DNA of 64,000 bases from Pseudomonadota bacterium (GCA_021324855.1 JAJPIG010000005.1:1-64000); one strand, 5' to 3'; positions 53,191-62,594 are shown, numbered from the stretch's first letter. A program made the numbers and translations. The notes: generated by a model not told the origin, from the sequence alone.

Positions 53191-54663
53191 ATGCCGACTG
53201 ATCTCTTTATAGGCGGCGCGTATCGGTCGGCCGCTCACAATGCACGCTTTCCGGTGATCGAACCGGCGACCGAACGCGAATTGGCGCAGGTAGCGATCGC
53301 CGCCGAGCAGGATGTTGCCGACGCCGTCGAAGCGGCGCGCGTCGCGGCTGATAGCGGGCCCTGGCCCGCGATGAACGCGGAAGCGCGCGCACGAATCCTC
53401 AACCGGATGGCCGACGGTATCGAGCGACGCGCGAAGGAACTCGGCACGCTCGAGGCCCGCGATGTCGGTAAGCCGGTCAGCGAATGCGTGAATCACGACA
53501 TCGCGCGCGCGGCAAAAAACATCCGGTTCTTCGCCGCGGCCGCTGAAGCATGGACCCAGGAGGCGTCGTTCAGCGACGCGAAGTTTCTCGGCGCAGATCT
53601 GAAGCTGATGAGCGTGACGGCGCGGAGTCCGCTGGGCGTCGGCGCGATCATTATCCCCTGGAATTCGCCGCTGATGCTGGCGACGTGGAATCTCGGCCCG
53701 TGCCTCGCAACCGGCAACACCTGCGTGCTTAAACCCTCCGAACTCGCGCCGCTCACATCGCTCGCGCTCGGCGAGATCGCCGCCGAAGCAGGATTGCCGC
53801 CCGGCGTGCTCAACGTGATAACCGGGCTCGGCGCAACCGGCGCCGCACTGGTGAATCATCCGGACGTCGACGCGATTGCGTTTACGGGAGGCGTCGGAAC
53901 CGGCCGCAGCGTGATGGCCGCCGCATCGGGATCGCTCAAGCGCGTCACGCTCGAACTGGGCGGCAAATCGCCGAACCTGGTGTTTTCCGATGCCGACTTG
54001 AAGCGTTCAGCCGCAGGCGTCGCGCGATCGATCTTTCGCAGCCAAGGTCAGTCATGTGTCGCCGGCTCGCGTCTGCTGATCGATCGGCGGATCGCCGATG
54101 AGTTTCTTGCGCTACTGCTTGAACAGGTTTCAAAAATCAGAATTGGTGATCCGCTCGATGCCGCCACCGAGTATGGCCCGCTGATTTCGGCAAGCCATCG
54201 CGAACGTGTCCATGCCTTTGTCACCGAGGCCGTGGCCGCCGGGGCGACATTGCTTTGCGGCGGCTCCGTGCCATCGAAACCGGAGCGCGGTTACTACTAT
54301 TTGCCAACGATTCTCGACAACATCGACGAAAAGTCGCGCGCCGTGTGCGAAGAGATCTTCGGTCCCGTGCTGACCGTCCAACGCTTCGACGATGAAGAAG
54401 ATGCGATTGCAAAAGCCAACGCCACTCGCTTCGGACTCTCGGCCTACATCTGGACCACGCGCATCGAACGCGCGCTCCGAGTTGCGAATCGGCTCAAGGC
54501 CGGAATGGTCTGGGTCAACAGCTTTTTCCTGCGCGATCTGCGGACTCCGTTCGGCGGCGCGCGCCAGAGCGGACTCGGACGCCAGGGCGGACGCTACAGC
54601 CTCGAGTTCTGGACCGAGCCGCGGATGATCTGCATGACCTATGGGGAGGACAGCCATGGGTGA
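53191..54663 (+). CDS. Aldehyde dehydrogenase (HpaE-like)
   Basis: 490 residues. Catalytic Cys289 in SQGQSCVAGSR, Glu255 in ELGGKSPN, Asn158 in IPWNSP and the NAD-binding GGVGTGRSV. The neighbours suggest 5-carboxymethyl-2-hydroxymuconate semialdehyde or a comparable ring-cleavage product, but ALDH specificity is weakly encoded. Its last 8 nt overlap the dioxygenase gene. Divergent from the Lon-domain gene. Confidence 0.92.
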   Translation: MPTDLFIGGAYRSAAHNARFPVIEPATERELAQVAIAAEQDVADAVEAARVAADSGPWPAMNAEARARILNRMADGIERRAKELGTLEARDVGKPVSECVNHDIARAAKNIRFFAAAAEAWTQEASFSDAKFLGADLKLMSVTARSPLGVGAIIIPWNSPLMLATWNLGPCLATGNTCVLKPSELAPLTSLALGEIAAEAGLPPGVLNVITGLGATGAALVNHPDVDAIAFTGGVGTGRSVMAAASGSLKRVTLELGGKSPNLVFSDADLKRSAAGVARSIFRSQGQSCVAGSRLLIDRRIADEFLALLLEQVSKIRIGDPLDAATEYGPLISASHRERVHAFVTEAVAAGATLLCGGSVPSKPERGYYYLPTILDNIDEKSRAVCEEIFGPVLTVQRFDDEEDAIAKANATRFGLSAYIWTTRIERALRVANRLKAGMVWVNSFFLRDLRTPFGGARQSGLGRQGGRYSLEFWTEPRMICMTYGEDSHG

Positions 54664-55528
54664 GGTGGTTGCCGCGATTCTGACCACGCATGTGCCGCGC
54701 CTGATGATTCACGATCTCGAAGCGCGCCGCGCTTACATGGGCAGGCAGATATCCACCTTTTACGAGGCGATGGAACGCGTCGAACGGGAGCGCCTGCAGG
54801 CGCTCCCGTTCGACACCTTCGTGCTCTTCGATACGCATTGGTTCACGACCGTCGAATACGTGCTGAACGCACACGAACGGCTCGCCGGCGTCTACACCTC
54901 GGAAGAGTTGCCGCAGATGCTGCACGACCATCCGTATGACTACCCGGGCGATCCCGACCTCGCGCACGCGATCGAGCTTGCGGCACGGCGGAACGGCGTG
55001 CGCGCCGTTGCATCGAGCCATCGGAACCTGCCGATCCACTATCCGACGCTCAACGTGATGTACTATTTCAATCCCGGCGCGCGGCGGCGCGTGCTCTCGA
55101 TCGGCGTCTGCCAGACGGCCTCGGTCGAAAACGATCTCGCCTTCGGCGCGGCGCTCGGCGAGGCAATTCGATTGAGCGATCGGCGTGTCGTGCTGATCGC
55201 ATCAGGCGGCCTGTCGCATCGATTTTGGGAATACGATCGAATCCTGGAGCGGGCCTCTGCATCGCCCGACGACATCTACTCGGAGGAGAATCGCGCCTAC
55301 GATGCGAAGATCATCGAATGGCTTAAGGCGGGACATCACGATGAGGTGCTCGCGAATGCGAACGACTTCCGCCGCCGATGCTCGCCGGAGGGCCGCTTCT
55401 CACATTACCTGATGATGGCGGGTGCGATGGGCGGTGCGGGATGGAACTGGCGCGGCGAACAGTTCGGCTCGTACGAGGCGGCGCTCGGCACCGGCCAGGC
55501 GATCATCTACTTCGCACGTCCGTCGTGA
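54656..55528 (+). CDS. Class III extradiol ring-cleavage dioxygenase (LigB-type)
   Basis: 290 residues from ATG 54656 behind GGGGAGGA. Iron ligands: His12 (ILTTHVPRL), His61 (FDTHWFTT), and a C-terminal Glu in the family; HYPTLNVMYYF and ASGGLSHRFWEYD are conserved blocks of the homoprotocatechuate 2,3-dioxygenase-like group. It opens a catechol ring meta to a hydroxyl. Adjacent hydroxylase and aldehyde dehydrogenase fit a meta pathway. Confidence 0.88.
   Translation: MGEVVAAILTTHVPRLMIHDLEARRAYMGRQISTFYEAMERVERERLQALPFDTFVLFDTHWFTTVEYVLNAHERLAGVYTSEELPQMLHDHPYDYPGDPDLAHAIELAARRNGVRAVASSHRNLPIHYPTLNVMYYFNPGARRRVLSIGVCQTASVENDLAFGAALGEAIRLSDRRVVLIASGGLSHRFWEYDRILERASASPDDIYSEENRAYDAKIIEWLKAGHHDEVLANANDFRRRCSPEGRFSHYLMMAGAMGGAGWNWRGEQFGSYEAALGTGQAIIYFARPS
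54779..54814. repeat. 36-nt perfect palindrome inside the dioxygenase gene
   Basis: GTCGAACGGGAGCGCCTG followed with no spacer by its exact reverse complement CAGGCGCTCCCGTTCGAC. It encodes VERERLQALPFD. Confidence 0.95.
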
Positions 55529-55662
55529 ATCCTTCGCCGGCATCAAGCCAGGCTTCCTCCTCACATTCAGAGCGGAGGCTGCTGAAGCGAAGAATGACGG
55601 GCCGAGATCCTGAGTGTGCGCAGGTCGGCGGCATGCGATCCTGCGCTGCGGTCAGAATTAAC

Positions 55663-55968
55663 AGATCCTTCACAACCTATCCGATCACCGAGATGGGCTT
55701 TCTCAGGGTAAGCCTATCTCCCGCGTTTGGCGCGAGCTTCGAGGATGCGATGGCGGCGCCGGCCGCCATCCCCGGCATGCGCGCCCATCGGTTCCTGCCT
55801 GATGCAACACGCGCGCAATCCTTGCCTCGCGTCCGCGCCAGCAAGGACGTCACCGATGCGCACCTGGTTCATCTGGCGCGGCGCAACGGGCTGAAGCTCG
55901 CAACCTTCGATGCCGCCATGTGCGGTCACCCATGGGCGCGCGGCGTCGCGGAAGATCCAACCGGGTAA
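55663..55968 (+). pseudogene. N-terminally truncated VapC (PIN-domain) toxin
   Basis: About 100 residues match the C-terminal half of a PIN-domain toxin: TYPITEMGFLRV and TDAHLVHLARRNGLKLATFD, with the Asp of the last acidic pair. The N-terminal part carrying the first catalytic Asp is absent and no antitoxin gene is nearby. A frame is open back to 55633 but reads unlike PIN protein. So the toxin is dead. It lies between two catabolic genes, so it may be an insertion relic. Confidence 0.75.
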
Positions 55969-56107
55969 GCGACGCGCAAACGACCCGCAAGACCCTTTGC
56001 ATCGCTTCGGCGCCGGTCGAAATTACAGAACGGGGCCAATCGATGACGCCCGGAGAGGCTTTGCACTTCTCATCCGGCGCGGGATACTACGCGCATCGGA
56101 GGTGGCC

Positions 56108-57550
56108 ATGGGCGCACGATCGGGCAATAACTACCTGAGCGCGCTGCGCAAGCTCAAAGCGGACATCTGGATCGCCGGCGCGAAAGTCGGCGACGTCACC
56201 ACCCATCCCGCCTTCGAGCGCTGCGCGCGCTCGATAGCCTCGCTCTACGACCTCCAGATGGAAGCGCCGGAGGCGATGACCTATCGCACCGACGACGGCG
56301 ACCGCGCCGGCCTCTCGTTCATCCAGCCGAAGAGCGTCGAGGATGTCGCGCGGCGTGGGCGCATGATGAAGCGATGGGCCGATTACGCCGGCGGTATGCT
56401 GGGACGCGCGCCCGACTATCTCAATTGCAGCATCGCTGCGATGGCGGCGGCTCACGACTTCTTCGCCGAATCGGATCCGCGCTACGGCGACAACATCGTC
56501 AATTACTATCGCGAGGCCCGCAAGCACGACTGGTGCGCGACGCATACGCTGGTAAATCCGCGCGCGAGCCGCGCCAAAACCTGGGGCGGTCATACCGATG
56601 CCAATCTCGCGCTGCGCCTGGTCGAAAAAACCCGCGACGGAATTATCGTCAACGGATGCCGCCTGCTGGCGACGCTCGCCCCGCTGTCAGAGGAGATGCT
56701 GGTCTTCCCGTCGACCGTGCTGCGCGTCGAGCCCGAGGCCGAGCCGTTCGCGCTCGCGTTTGCAATCAACTGCGACGCGAAGGGTCTGCGCTTTCTCTGC
56801 CGCGAGACATTCGATCTGAATCGTTCGCATTTCGACCATCCGCTGTCCTCGCGCTTCGAGGAGATGGACGCGCTCGCGATCTTCGATAACGTGCTGGTGC
56901 CGTGGGAGCGCGTCTTCCTGTGCGGCGATCCGGCGCGATGCAACGCGCTTTACGGCACTACCAATGCCGTCGTCCACATGATGCATCAGGTGGTGGTGAA
57001 GAACGTCGCCAAGAGCGAATTCATGCTCGGGCTCGCCGCGCGGATCGCCGAGGTCAGCGACGCGTTGAGCCTGCAGCATGTGCGCGAGCGGCTGGCGGAG
57101 ATGATCGAGGTGACCGAGATGATGCGCGCGTTCCTGCGCGCCGGCGAAGCCGACGCCGCCGCCGATCGCTGGGGGATGTTCACGCCGTCGCGGCCGCCGC
57201 TCGACGTCGCGCGCAATCTCTTCCCAAAGCTCTATCCCCGGATGGTCGAGATCATCCAGCTCAACAGCTCGTCGAGCATGATGGCGATTCCGTCGGAAGC
57301 CGATTTCAACAGTCCGATTCGCGCTGAGATCGATCGCTACCTGCCCGGCGCGGACGTTGAGGCGCGCGAGCGCGTTGCGCTCTATCGCCTGGCCTGGGAT
57401 GCGGCGTGCAGCTCGTTTGCGGGACGCCAGTTGCTGTACGAGCGATTTTTCTTCGGCGATCCGGTGAAGATGGCGAGCGCGCTGGTCGACAACACGAATC
57501 TGAAGCCGCTGGTGGAGCGCGTCAACGCGTTTCTGAAGCGCGCGGATTAA
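56108..57550 (+). CDS. 4-hydroxyphenylacetate 3-hydroxylase (HpaB) family monooxygenase
   Basis: 480 residues from ATG 56108 (GGAGGTGGCC upstream). FADH2-dependent fold: KTWGGHTDANLALRLVEKTR, STVLRVEPEA, FDLNRSHFDHPLSSRF and VPWERVFLCGDP are HpaB/PvcC-like. It would hydroxylate a phenolic compound to a catechol, the substrate type of the neighbouring dioxygenase. The flavin reductase (HpaC) is not adjacent; a FMN reductase lies at 61989. Other family members include 4-hydroxybutyryl-CoA dehydratase; the key cysteines of that group are not evident. Confidence 0.85.
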   Translation: MGARSGNNYLSALRKLKADIWIAGAKVGDVTTHPAFERCARSIASLYDLQMEAPEAMTYRTDDGDRAGLSFIQPKSVEDVARRGRMMKRWADYAGGMLGRAPDYLNCSIAAMAAAHDFFAESDPRYGDNIVNYYREARKHDWCATHTLVNPRASRAKTWGGHTDANLALRLVEKTRDGIIVNGCRLLATLAPLSEEMLVFPSTVLRVEPEAEPFALAFAINCDAKGLRFLCRETFDLNRSHFDHPLSSRFEEMDALAIFDNVLVPWERVFLCGDPARCNALYGTTNAVVHMMHQVVVKNVAKSEFMLGLAARIAEVSDALSLQHVRERLAEMIEVTEMMRAFLRAGEADAAADRWGMFTPSRPPLDVARNLFPKLYPRMVEIIQLNSSSSMMAIPSEADFNSPIRAEIDRYLPGADVEARERVALYRLAWDAACSSFAGRQLLYERFFFGDPVKMASALVDNTNLKPLVERVNAFLKRAD

Positions 57551-57565
57551 GCGGCCGATGTGGCC

Positions 57566-57608
57566 GGCAGGGGCGGGGCGGCGCGCAGTGCGCCGCTCCG
57601 CCCCTGCC
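57566..57608. repeat. 19-bp inverted repeat with one G-T pair, intergenic
   Basis: GGCAGGGGCGGGGCGGCGC, loop GCAGT, then a matching right arm (one G opposite T). It follows the hpaB-like stop by 15 bp and precedes trmB. No T run follows, so factor-independent termination is doubtful; it may block 3' decay. Confidence 0.85.
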
Positions 57609-57644
57609 CTCACCGGCGCCGGGGATTTACGGAAGCATCTCACG

Positions 57645-58280
57645 ATGGCTCGATTACGCAAGGCGGCGCGCGTTTGGCGGAGCCGCGACGCGCGCGCCGC
57701 GGCAGAACAGGTGATGGTTGCGACGGATGCCGCCGCTTTCATACTGGACCTCGCGGCGCTCTTCGATCGCAGCGCACCGCTCGAAGTCGAGCTCGGCGCG
57801 GGCCGCGGCGATTTCATCATCGAGCGCGCAGCCGCCAATCCGGAGCGCAACTTCCTCGCTGTCGAACTCGCAGGCTCGGTCGCGCGCGTGCTCGCCGCGC
57901 GCGCCGGCCGCCGCGAACTCAGCAACCTCCGCGTGCTGCAGGCCGACGCGCGCACGATCGTCAACCTGCTGATGCCCGACGCGGCAGTCGCGGTCTATCA
58001 TATCTACTTCCCCGATCCATGGCCCAAGGCGCGTCACGAAAAGCATCGAATGATGTCGCCATCGATGGCCGCCGGCATCGCGCGCACGCTGATTCCGGGC
58101 GGGACGATTCACGTCGCCAGTGACGTCGAAGAGTGGGCGGCTGCGATGTTCGCGATGCTGTGCGAGGCCGGCTTCGTGAGAATCGGTGGCGAAGCGGCGG
58201 GCGCCCGCTTCACCGGCTTCGCGCGCAAATATATCGCCGCCGGCAAGCCGATTTTCGCTGCAAGTTTCCGGCGTTTCTGA
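57645..58280 (+). CDS. trmB: tRNA (guanine-N7)-methyltransferase
   Basis: 211 residues from ATG 57645. VELGAGRGDFIIERAAANPE is SAM motif I with the TrmB variation; VYHIYFPDPWPKARHEKHRM contains the hallmark DPWPKxRHxKxR. It methylates G46 of tRNAs. The start lies after the hairpin and uses GGAAG. Confidence 0.94.
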   Translation: MARLRKAARVWRSRDARAAAEQVMVATDAAAFILDLAALFDRSAPLEVELGAGRGDFIIERAAANPERNFLAVELAGSVARVLAARAGRRELSNLRVLQADARTIVNLLMPDAAVAVYHIYFPDPWPKARHEKHRMMSPSMAAGIARTLIPGGTIHVASDVEEWAAAMFAMLCEAGFVRIGGEAAGARFTGFARKYIAAGKPIFAASFRRF

Positions 58281-58334
58281 CGATCAAGTGCGCTGTTGAC
58301 TATCGCGACTCGCGGCTTGCGCTGGCGGGATGGG

Positions 58335-59915
58335 ATGTCTACCCTAATCGGCTGTCCGATGATGAGTCGCGAGCGACTGATAGCATTGGCGCTGGTGTTG
58401 GCGTTTGCCGGCGCCGGATGCAGCCAGCGTAAAGTACCAACCGGTGAGGACTACTGGAGTCAGGCCCAAGCCTATTTTGCGAGCAGCCAGTATCGTGGCG
58501 CGATCGACAACTATCAGCATCTGATCGATCAGTACCCGTTCAGCCCTTATGCCGAAGAGGCCGAACTTAGAATCGGGCTCGCCTACTACAAGATGCATGA
58601 GTACGCGCAAGCAGCTGCTTCGCTCAACGATTTCGAGCGGATGCATCCGACCAGCAAAAACTTGGCGCTCGCGACCTACTATCTTGGCATGACCTACTAT
58701 GATCAGGTCGGCAGCCCGGATCGCGATCAGAGCAAAACCGCACTGGCGCTCCAGCAGTTCGAGACCATCGAGCGGCGTTTTCCCGAAAGCGAATTCGGCG
58801 AACTAGCCCGCCAGCGCATCGTGATCTGCCGCGAATTGCTGGCCCGCAACGAGCTGATGATAGGCGATTTCTATGCCTCACGGGCGAACTTCCGCGCCGA
58901 CGAATCGCGGATGGCTGAGCTGATGGAGAAATATCCGGACACACCGGTGGCTCCGGAGGCGCTCTACAAGCTCGGTTTATCGCTGGAGAAAGAGGGCAAG
59001 AAATATTCCGCCGCGCAGGCTTACACTGCCCTCACAATGCACTATCCCAAGAGCATCTACGTCAAACCGGCCAAAGCCGCACTGGCCAAGCTGAATCAGC
59101 CGGTCGACACCGAGGAAGACCCGCTGCGGATGGTGCTCGCGGAGAGCGGCTTTAATCCCGATCAGAGCTCGGCTTTCGATCGCCAGGTGGTCGGTGCGCG
59201 ACTCGCCTCGGCCGCCGATATGGCGGAAGGCGCATATGGCGCAGACGGACTTCCGGTCCTGACGCGTGGACCGAAGAACGTGCAGACCGCATCGGTCGAA
59301 CCGCCGACCGAGACCGGCCCGATTACATTGCGTACGATACGGCTCTCATCGGCGGATCCGCCGCTCTCTGTTATTTTCGATCTGAGCGCACCCGTCCGTT
59401 ATGAGAAGGAGTTTCAGAGCGGCCCGAGTTCGGCGACGCTAACGCTGCATCTCAAGAACACCGCGCCTTCGCTCCATCTGGATTCGCACCTGGTGTTCGA
59501 CAAATCGATCTTCCGCGATGTGCAGGTGAGTCCGGACGGCCATGACACGACCGTCACCATTAACACCACGGCAGTCTCGCGCTTCGCGATCGTTCCGCTC
59601 GAAGAACCGGCGCGATTGCTCATAACCTTCGCGCCGCCGGAAAGCGAGAATGGCGAGGCGACGGCCTCCGAGATGGGCGCATCGCTACCGCCGCCGCCTC
59701 CGGAAGTCCCGCCGACGCCATCCAGCATGGATTCGGCGGCATCAGATTCCGAGCCGGCATCGGCAGCCGCGGCTGAGGCGCCCGCGCCAGCCACCGAGCC
59801 GGATTCCGGTCCGCCTGCGATCGCCGACCCATCGGCGGATTCGATGCCCGCGCCGGCGCCGTCTGATAATCCCACCGATGCGCCCGCCGGGGTGCCCGCG
59901 ACCCCACAGCCTTAG
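58335..59915 (+). CDS. BamD-like lipoprotein fused to an AMIN domain and Pro/Ala tail
   Basis: 526 residues from ATG 58335 (58362 gives a tighter signal LIALALVLAFAGAGC). TPR region like BamD/YfiO (about 40-260): AIDNYQHLIDQYPFSPYAEE, SLNDFERMHPTSKNLALATY, PDTPVAPEALYKLGLSLEKE. An AMIN-like beta domain follows (about 330-430: ITLRTIRLSSADPPLSVIFD). Then an acidic Pro/Ala/Ser tail of about 90 residues. BamD normally has about 240 residues and assembles outer-membrane proteins; AMIN targets proteins to septa or pili. The combination is unusual. Confidence 0.78.
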   Translation: MSTLIGCPMMSRERLIALALVLAFAGAGCSQRKVPTGEDYWSQAQAYFASSQYRGAIDNYQHLIDQYPFSPYAEEAELRIGLAYYKMHEYAQAAASLNDFERMHPTSKNLALATYYLGMTYYDQVGSPDRDQSKTALALQQFETIERRFPESEFGELARQRIVICRELLARNELMIGDFYASRANFRADESRMAELMEKYPDTPVAPEALYKLGLSLEKEGKKYSAAQAYTALTMHYPKSIYVKPAKAALAKLNQPVDTEEDPLRMVLAESGFNPDQSSAFDRQVVGARLASAADMAEGAYGADGLPVLTRGPKNVQTASVEPPTETGPITLRTIRLSSADPPLSVIFDLSAPVRYEKEFQSGPSSATLTLHLKNTAPSLHLDSHLVFDKSIFRDVQVSPDGHDTTVTINTTAVSRFAIVPLEEPARLLITFAPPESENGEATASEMGASLPPPPPEVPPTPSSMDSAASDSEPASAAAAEAPAPATEPDSGPPAIADPSADSMPAPAPSDNPTDAPAGVPATPQP

Positions 59916-59935
59916 TGTAGTGAATCGCTCTTGAT

Positions 59936-61243
59936 CTACTCGAAGACGGAATCGAAGTTGATGCCGAGGAAGCTCAGCACGACTTCCGTATAGAGCTTCA
60001 ATCCCCAGTAGAAGCCGTCGATCGGCAGCCGCTCGTCGTTGCCATGATAGAGCGAGCCGAACGGCGTCATCGGGCCGAGCTTGACCGGAGAAAAGCCGTA
60101 GCAAGCCGCACCGAGGCGCGTGTAGAACTTGCTATCGGTCGCCCCGGGAAGCATCCAGGGAACGGCTGCCGCGCCTGGATCGGCGGCTTCGATGCGCGCG
60201 GCGATCAATCGATACAGCGGCGTATCGATGCTCGATTCCGACGCCGGCGCGCTCTTCAGCACTTCGAGCGTCGGCTCCTGGCCGACGATCGAGCGCAACT
60301 CCGCGAGAAAGCTCGCGACATCTTCGCCGGGCAGCGTGCGCCCGTCGAGAATCACCGATGCCTCGCCCGGTATCACGTTGTCCTTGTAACCCGCGCTCAC
60401 GATCGTCGGAGTGACGGTGTTCGATAGCATCGGACGGAACAGCGCCGTAGCTGTATCGCGCGTGAGGCCGAGCGCGGCGAAGGTCCGGCGTAGCGGCGGC
60501 GTGACCTGCACCCGCATCTGCGCGTGCGCGATGCGCGTGATGAGCTCGGCCATCCGCGTGATCGCAGTCGTCGGGCGCGGAATCGAGCCATGGCCGGGCG
60601 CGGCCGCGACCGTCATCCGGACGGTAACGAAGCCCTTCTCCGCGATCTGGATCGGATAGAAGCGCCGGCCGCCAAGATACATCGTGAAGCCGCCGACCTC
60701 GTTCAGCACGAAACCCGCGCGCACCAACTCGGGATGCCGCTCGACCAGGAACTGCGCACCGAACTGCGACCCGGATTCCTCGTCGGCGGTCGCGGCTACG
60801 ATGACATCGCGATCACCCACCAAACCCGCGCGTCGGAGGGCGATCAGCAGCGCAAGGTCCATCGCGCACTTCGCCTTCATGTCGATTGCGCCGCGGCCCC
60901 ATACGCATCCGTCGGCGATCTCTGCGCCGAATGGCGCGCGCGTCCATCGTTGCGGCTCCGCCGGGACAACGTCGGTATGCGATGCGAGCATCAGCGGCGG
61001 CAGCTCAGGGCGATGCCCGCGCAGGCGCGCGATCAGATTGGTGCGTCCGGGCGCGGCTTCAACACACGCCGCATCGATCCCCGCGGCTTCGAGCCGCGCG
61101 GCCAGATAATCGGCAACCAGGCGCTCGTTGCCGGGCGGATTGCTGGTATCGAGCCGGACCAGATCGCGAAACCAGTCGAGCGTCCGGCGCTCGAACGCCT
61201 CCCACGGCGTGCGCAGCGCGATCGATGAAGACGGGGCGGCCAA
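59936..61243 (-). CDS. M20-family metallopeptidase
   Basis: 435 residues from TTG. Zinc ligands: LASHTDVVPA, WGRGAIDMKAKCAM and TADEESGSQFG. A dimerisation domain follows (about 200-310). Related to ArgE/DapE and carboxypeptidase S; substrate not inferable. It is 7 nt after the DsbA-like gene and is the last gene of a minus-strand group. Confidence 0.88.
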   Translation of the reverse strand: MAAPSSSIALRTPWEAFERRTLDWFRDLVRLDTSNPPGNERLVADYLAARLEAAGIDAACVEAAPGRTNLIARLRGHRPELPPLMLASHTDVVPAEPQRWTRAPFGAEIADGCVWGRGAIDMKAKCAMDLALLIALRRAGLVGDRDVIVAATADEESGSQFGAQFLVERHPELVRAGFVLNEVGGFTMYLGGRRFYPIQIAEKGFVTVRMTVAAAPGHGSIPRPTTAITRMAELITRIAHAQMRVQVTPPLRRTFAALGLTRDTATALFRPMLSNTVTPTIVSAGYKDNVIPGEASVILDGRTLPGEDVASFLAELRSIVGQEPTLEVLKSAPASESSIDTPLYRLIAARIEAADPGAAAVPWMLPGATDSKFYTRLGAACYGFSPVKLGPMTPFGSLYHGNDERLPIDGFYWGLKLYTEVVLSFLGINFDSVFE

Positions 61244-61250
61244 AACCGGA

Positions 61251-61925
61251 CTACGGCTCGAGCAAACCCTCGAAGATGCGCGCGGGCTCGGCGCCCTCGC
61301 TCACCACCCGGTTGAGCGCTGCGAGCATGAGCTGAGGGTCTTGCGCACCGGAGAGCGCGTAGCGGCCATTGAGGATGAAGAACGGCACGCCGCTTACGCC
61401 AAGCTTCTGCGCCAGCATCTCTTCGGCGCGGACCTCATCGACACCGCGCTCACCTTCGAGGAACAACTCGGCGGCGCTTGTCTCGATGCCGCCCTGCGGC
61501 GCGATCGCGGCGAGGGTCGCGCGATCGCCGATGTCGCGGCCTTCGATGAAATAGGCGCGGAAGAGCACCTCGGAGAGCGCATTCTGATCGCCCTCGCGCT
61601 CGGCCATCCAGAGCAGACGATGAGCATCGAAGGTGTTGGGAGTCTTGGCGATCAGATCGTAACGGAACGCGATTCCATCGCCGGCGCCGGTCTCGGTGAT
61701 GCGCTGATAGATCTCTTTGGCGCGTTCCGGGCCGCCGAACTTCGCAGCGACATAGCGCTCACGATCCATCCCGCCGCGCGGCATGTCAGGGTTTAGCTCG
61801 AACGGACGCCAGGTAATGTGCACCCGATGGCCCTCGAGCTGCGCAATCGCCTTCTCGAGACGCCGTTTGCCGATAAAGCACCAGGGACAGACGACGTCGG
61901 AAACGATGTCGATACTGATATCCAC
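61251..61925 (-). CDS. DsbA-family protein, FrnE-like
   Basis: 224 residues: SDVVCPWCFIGKRRLEKAIA has the CPWC redox motif, and LWMAEREGDQNALSEVLFRA is the helical insertion. GVSGVPFFILNGRYALSGAQ holds the cis-proline. No signal peptide, so cytoplasmic. Adjacent to M20 peptidase; role unknown. Confidence 0.9.
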   Translation of the reverse strand: MDISIDIVSDVVCPWCFIGKRRLEKAIAQLEGHRVHITWRPFELNPDMPRGGMDRERYVAAKFGGPERAKEIYQRITETGAGDGIAFRYDLIAKTPNTFDAHRLLWMAEREGDQNALSEVLFRAYFIEGRDIGDRATLAAIAPQGGIETSAAELFLEGERGVDEVRAEEMLAQKLGVSGVPFFILNGRYALSGAQDPQLMLAALNRVVSEGAEPARIFEGLLEP

Positions 61926-61988
61926 CGGGCGGTCTCCTTTTCGGATCAGTCTACCGCGTGCGCCACCCCGGTTGTACAGCGCGAGAAT

Positions 61989-62570
61989 TCAGCTTTTGCG
62001 AGAAGCGAGCGGGAGCGGGCCGAGATAATTCGTCGCGTCCGAGGCGAGCGCGCGCATCTTGAGGACCGCCGCGGCCAGCGCACGCAGATCGTGGCGCGCG
62101 TTCTCGGTCGGCTCGCCCTCGGCGAAGTCAGCCGACGCCAAGTAGACGCTCGATGGCGCGGTGAAGGCGCCGAACCAGGCGAGGACATCGCGCAGATGCC
62201 AGTCCGCGCCGAGATAATGATGAGCTGTCGCGCCCATCGCGACGATCCCGCACGGCTTCCCCATCAAGGTTTCGATCGGGAGCTGATCGAGCAGGTTCTT
62301 TAGCGCGCCGGTAAAGGTTGCACGGTAGACCGGCGTCGCGATCACCACCGCATCGGCAGCGCGCACCCGGGCAACGACGGCGGCGGTGTCGTCACCATAC
62401 TCCTCGGGCGCGCGCCCGTCCGCGAAAGCAATTCTGTAGTCGGCAAGGTTGATCAGATCGGTCACGAGGTCTGGTTCGATCTCGCGGGCCAGCTCGCACA
62501 TCCGGGTCATCGCCTTGTTGAGCCGTCCCGGCTTGGTGACGGCACCCACGATCACAACCAGTTTCGCCAT
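61989..62570 (-). CDS. NAD(P)H-dependent FMN reductase
   Basis: 193-residue flavodoxin-like protein: VVIVGAVTKPGRLNKAM is the phosphate loop, VIATPVYRATFTGALKNLLDQLP the flavin block and GKPCGIVAMGATAHHYLG the second half. Related to SsuE/ArsH reductases that feed FMNH2 to two-component monooxygenases. It could serve the HpaB-like enzyme or the adjacent LLM genes; inference only. Confidence 0.9.
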   Translation of the reverse strand: MAKLVVIVGAVTKPGRLNKAMTRMCELAREIEPDLVTDLINLADYRIAFADGRAPEEYGDDTAAVVARVRAADAVVIATPVYRATFTGALKNLLDQLPIETLMGKPCGIVAMGATAHHYLGADWHLRDVLAWFGAFTAPSSVYLASADFAEGEPTENARHDLRALAAAVLKMRALASDATNYLGPLPLASRKS

Positions 62571-62594
62571 AGTTCCACCGTCTATGATGTCTGC

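Noticed and set aside
55633-55968. Functional VapC toxin
   Set aside because: The first catalytic acidic residue and the N-terminal half are missing, and no antitoxin gene is adjacent.
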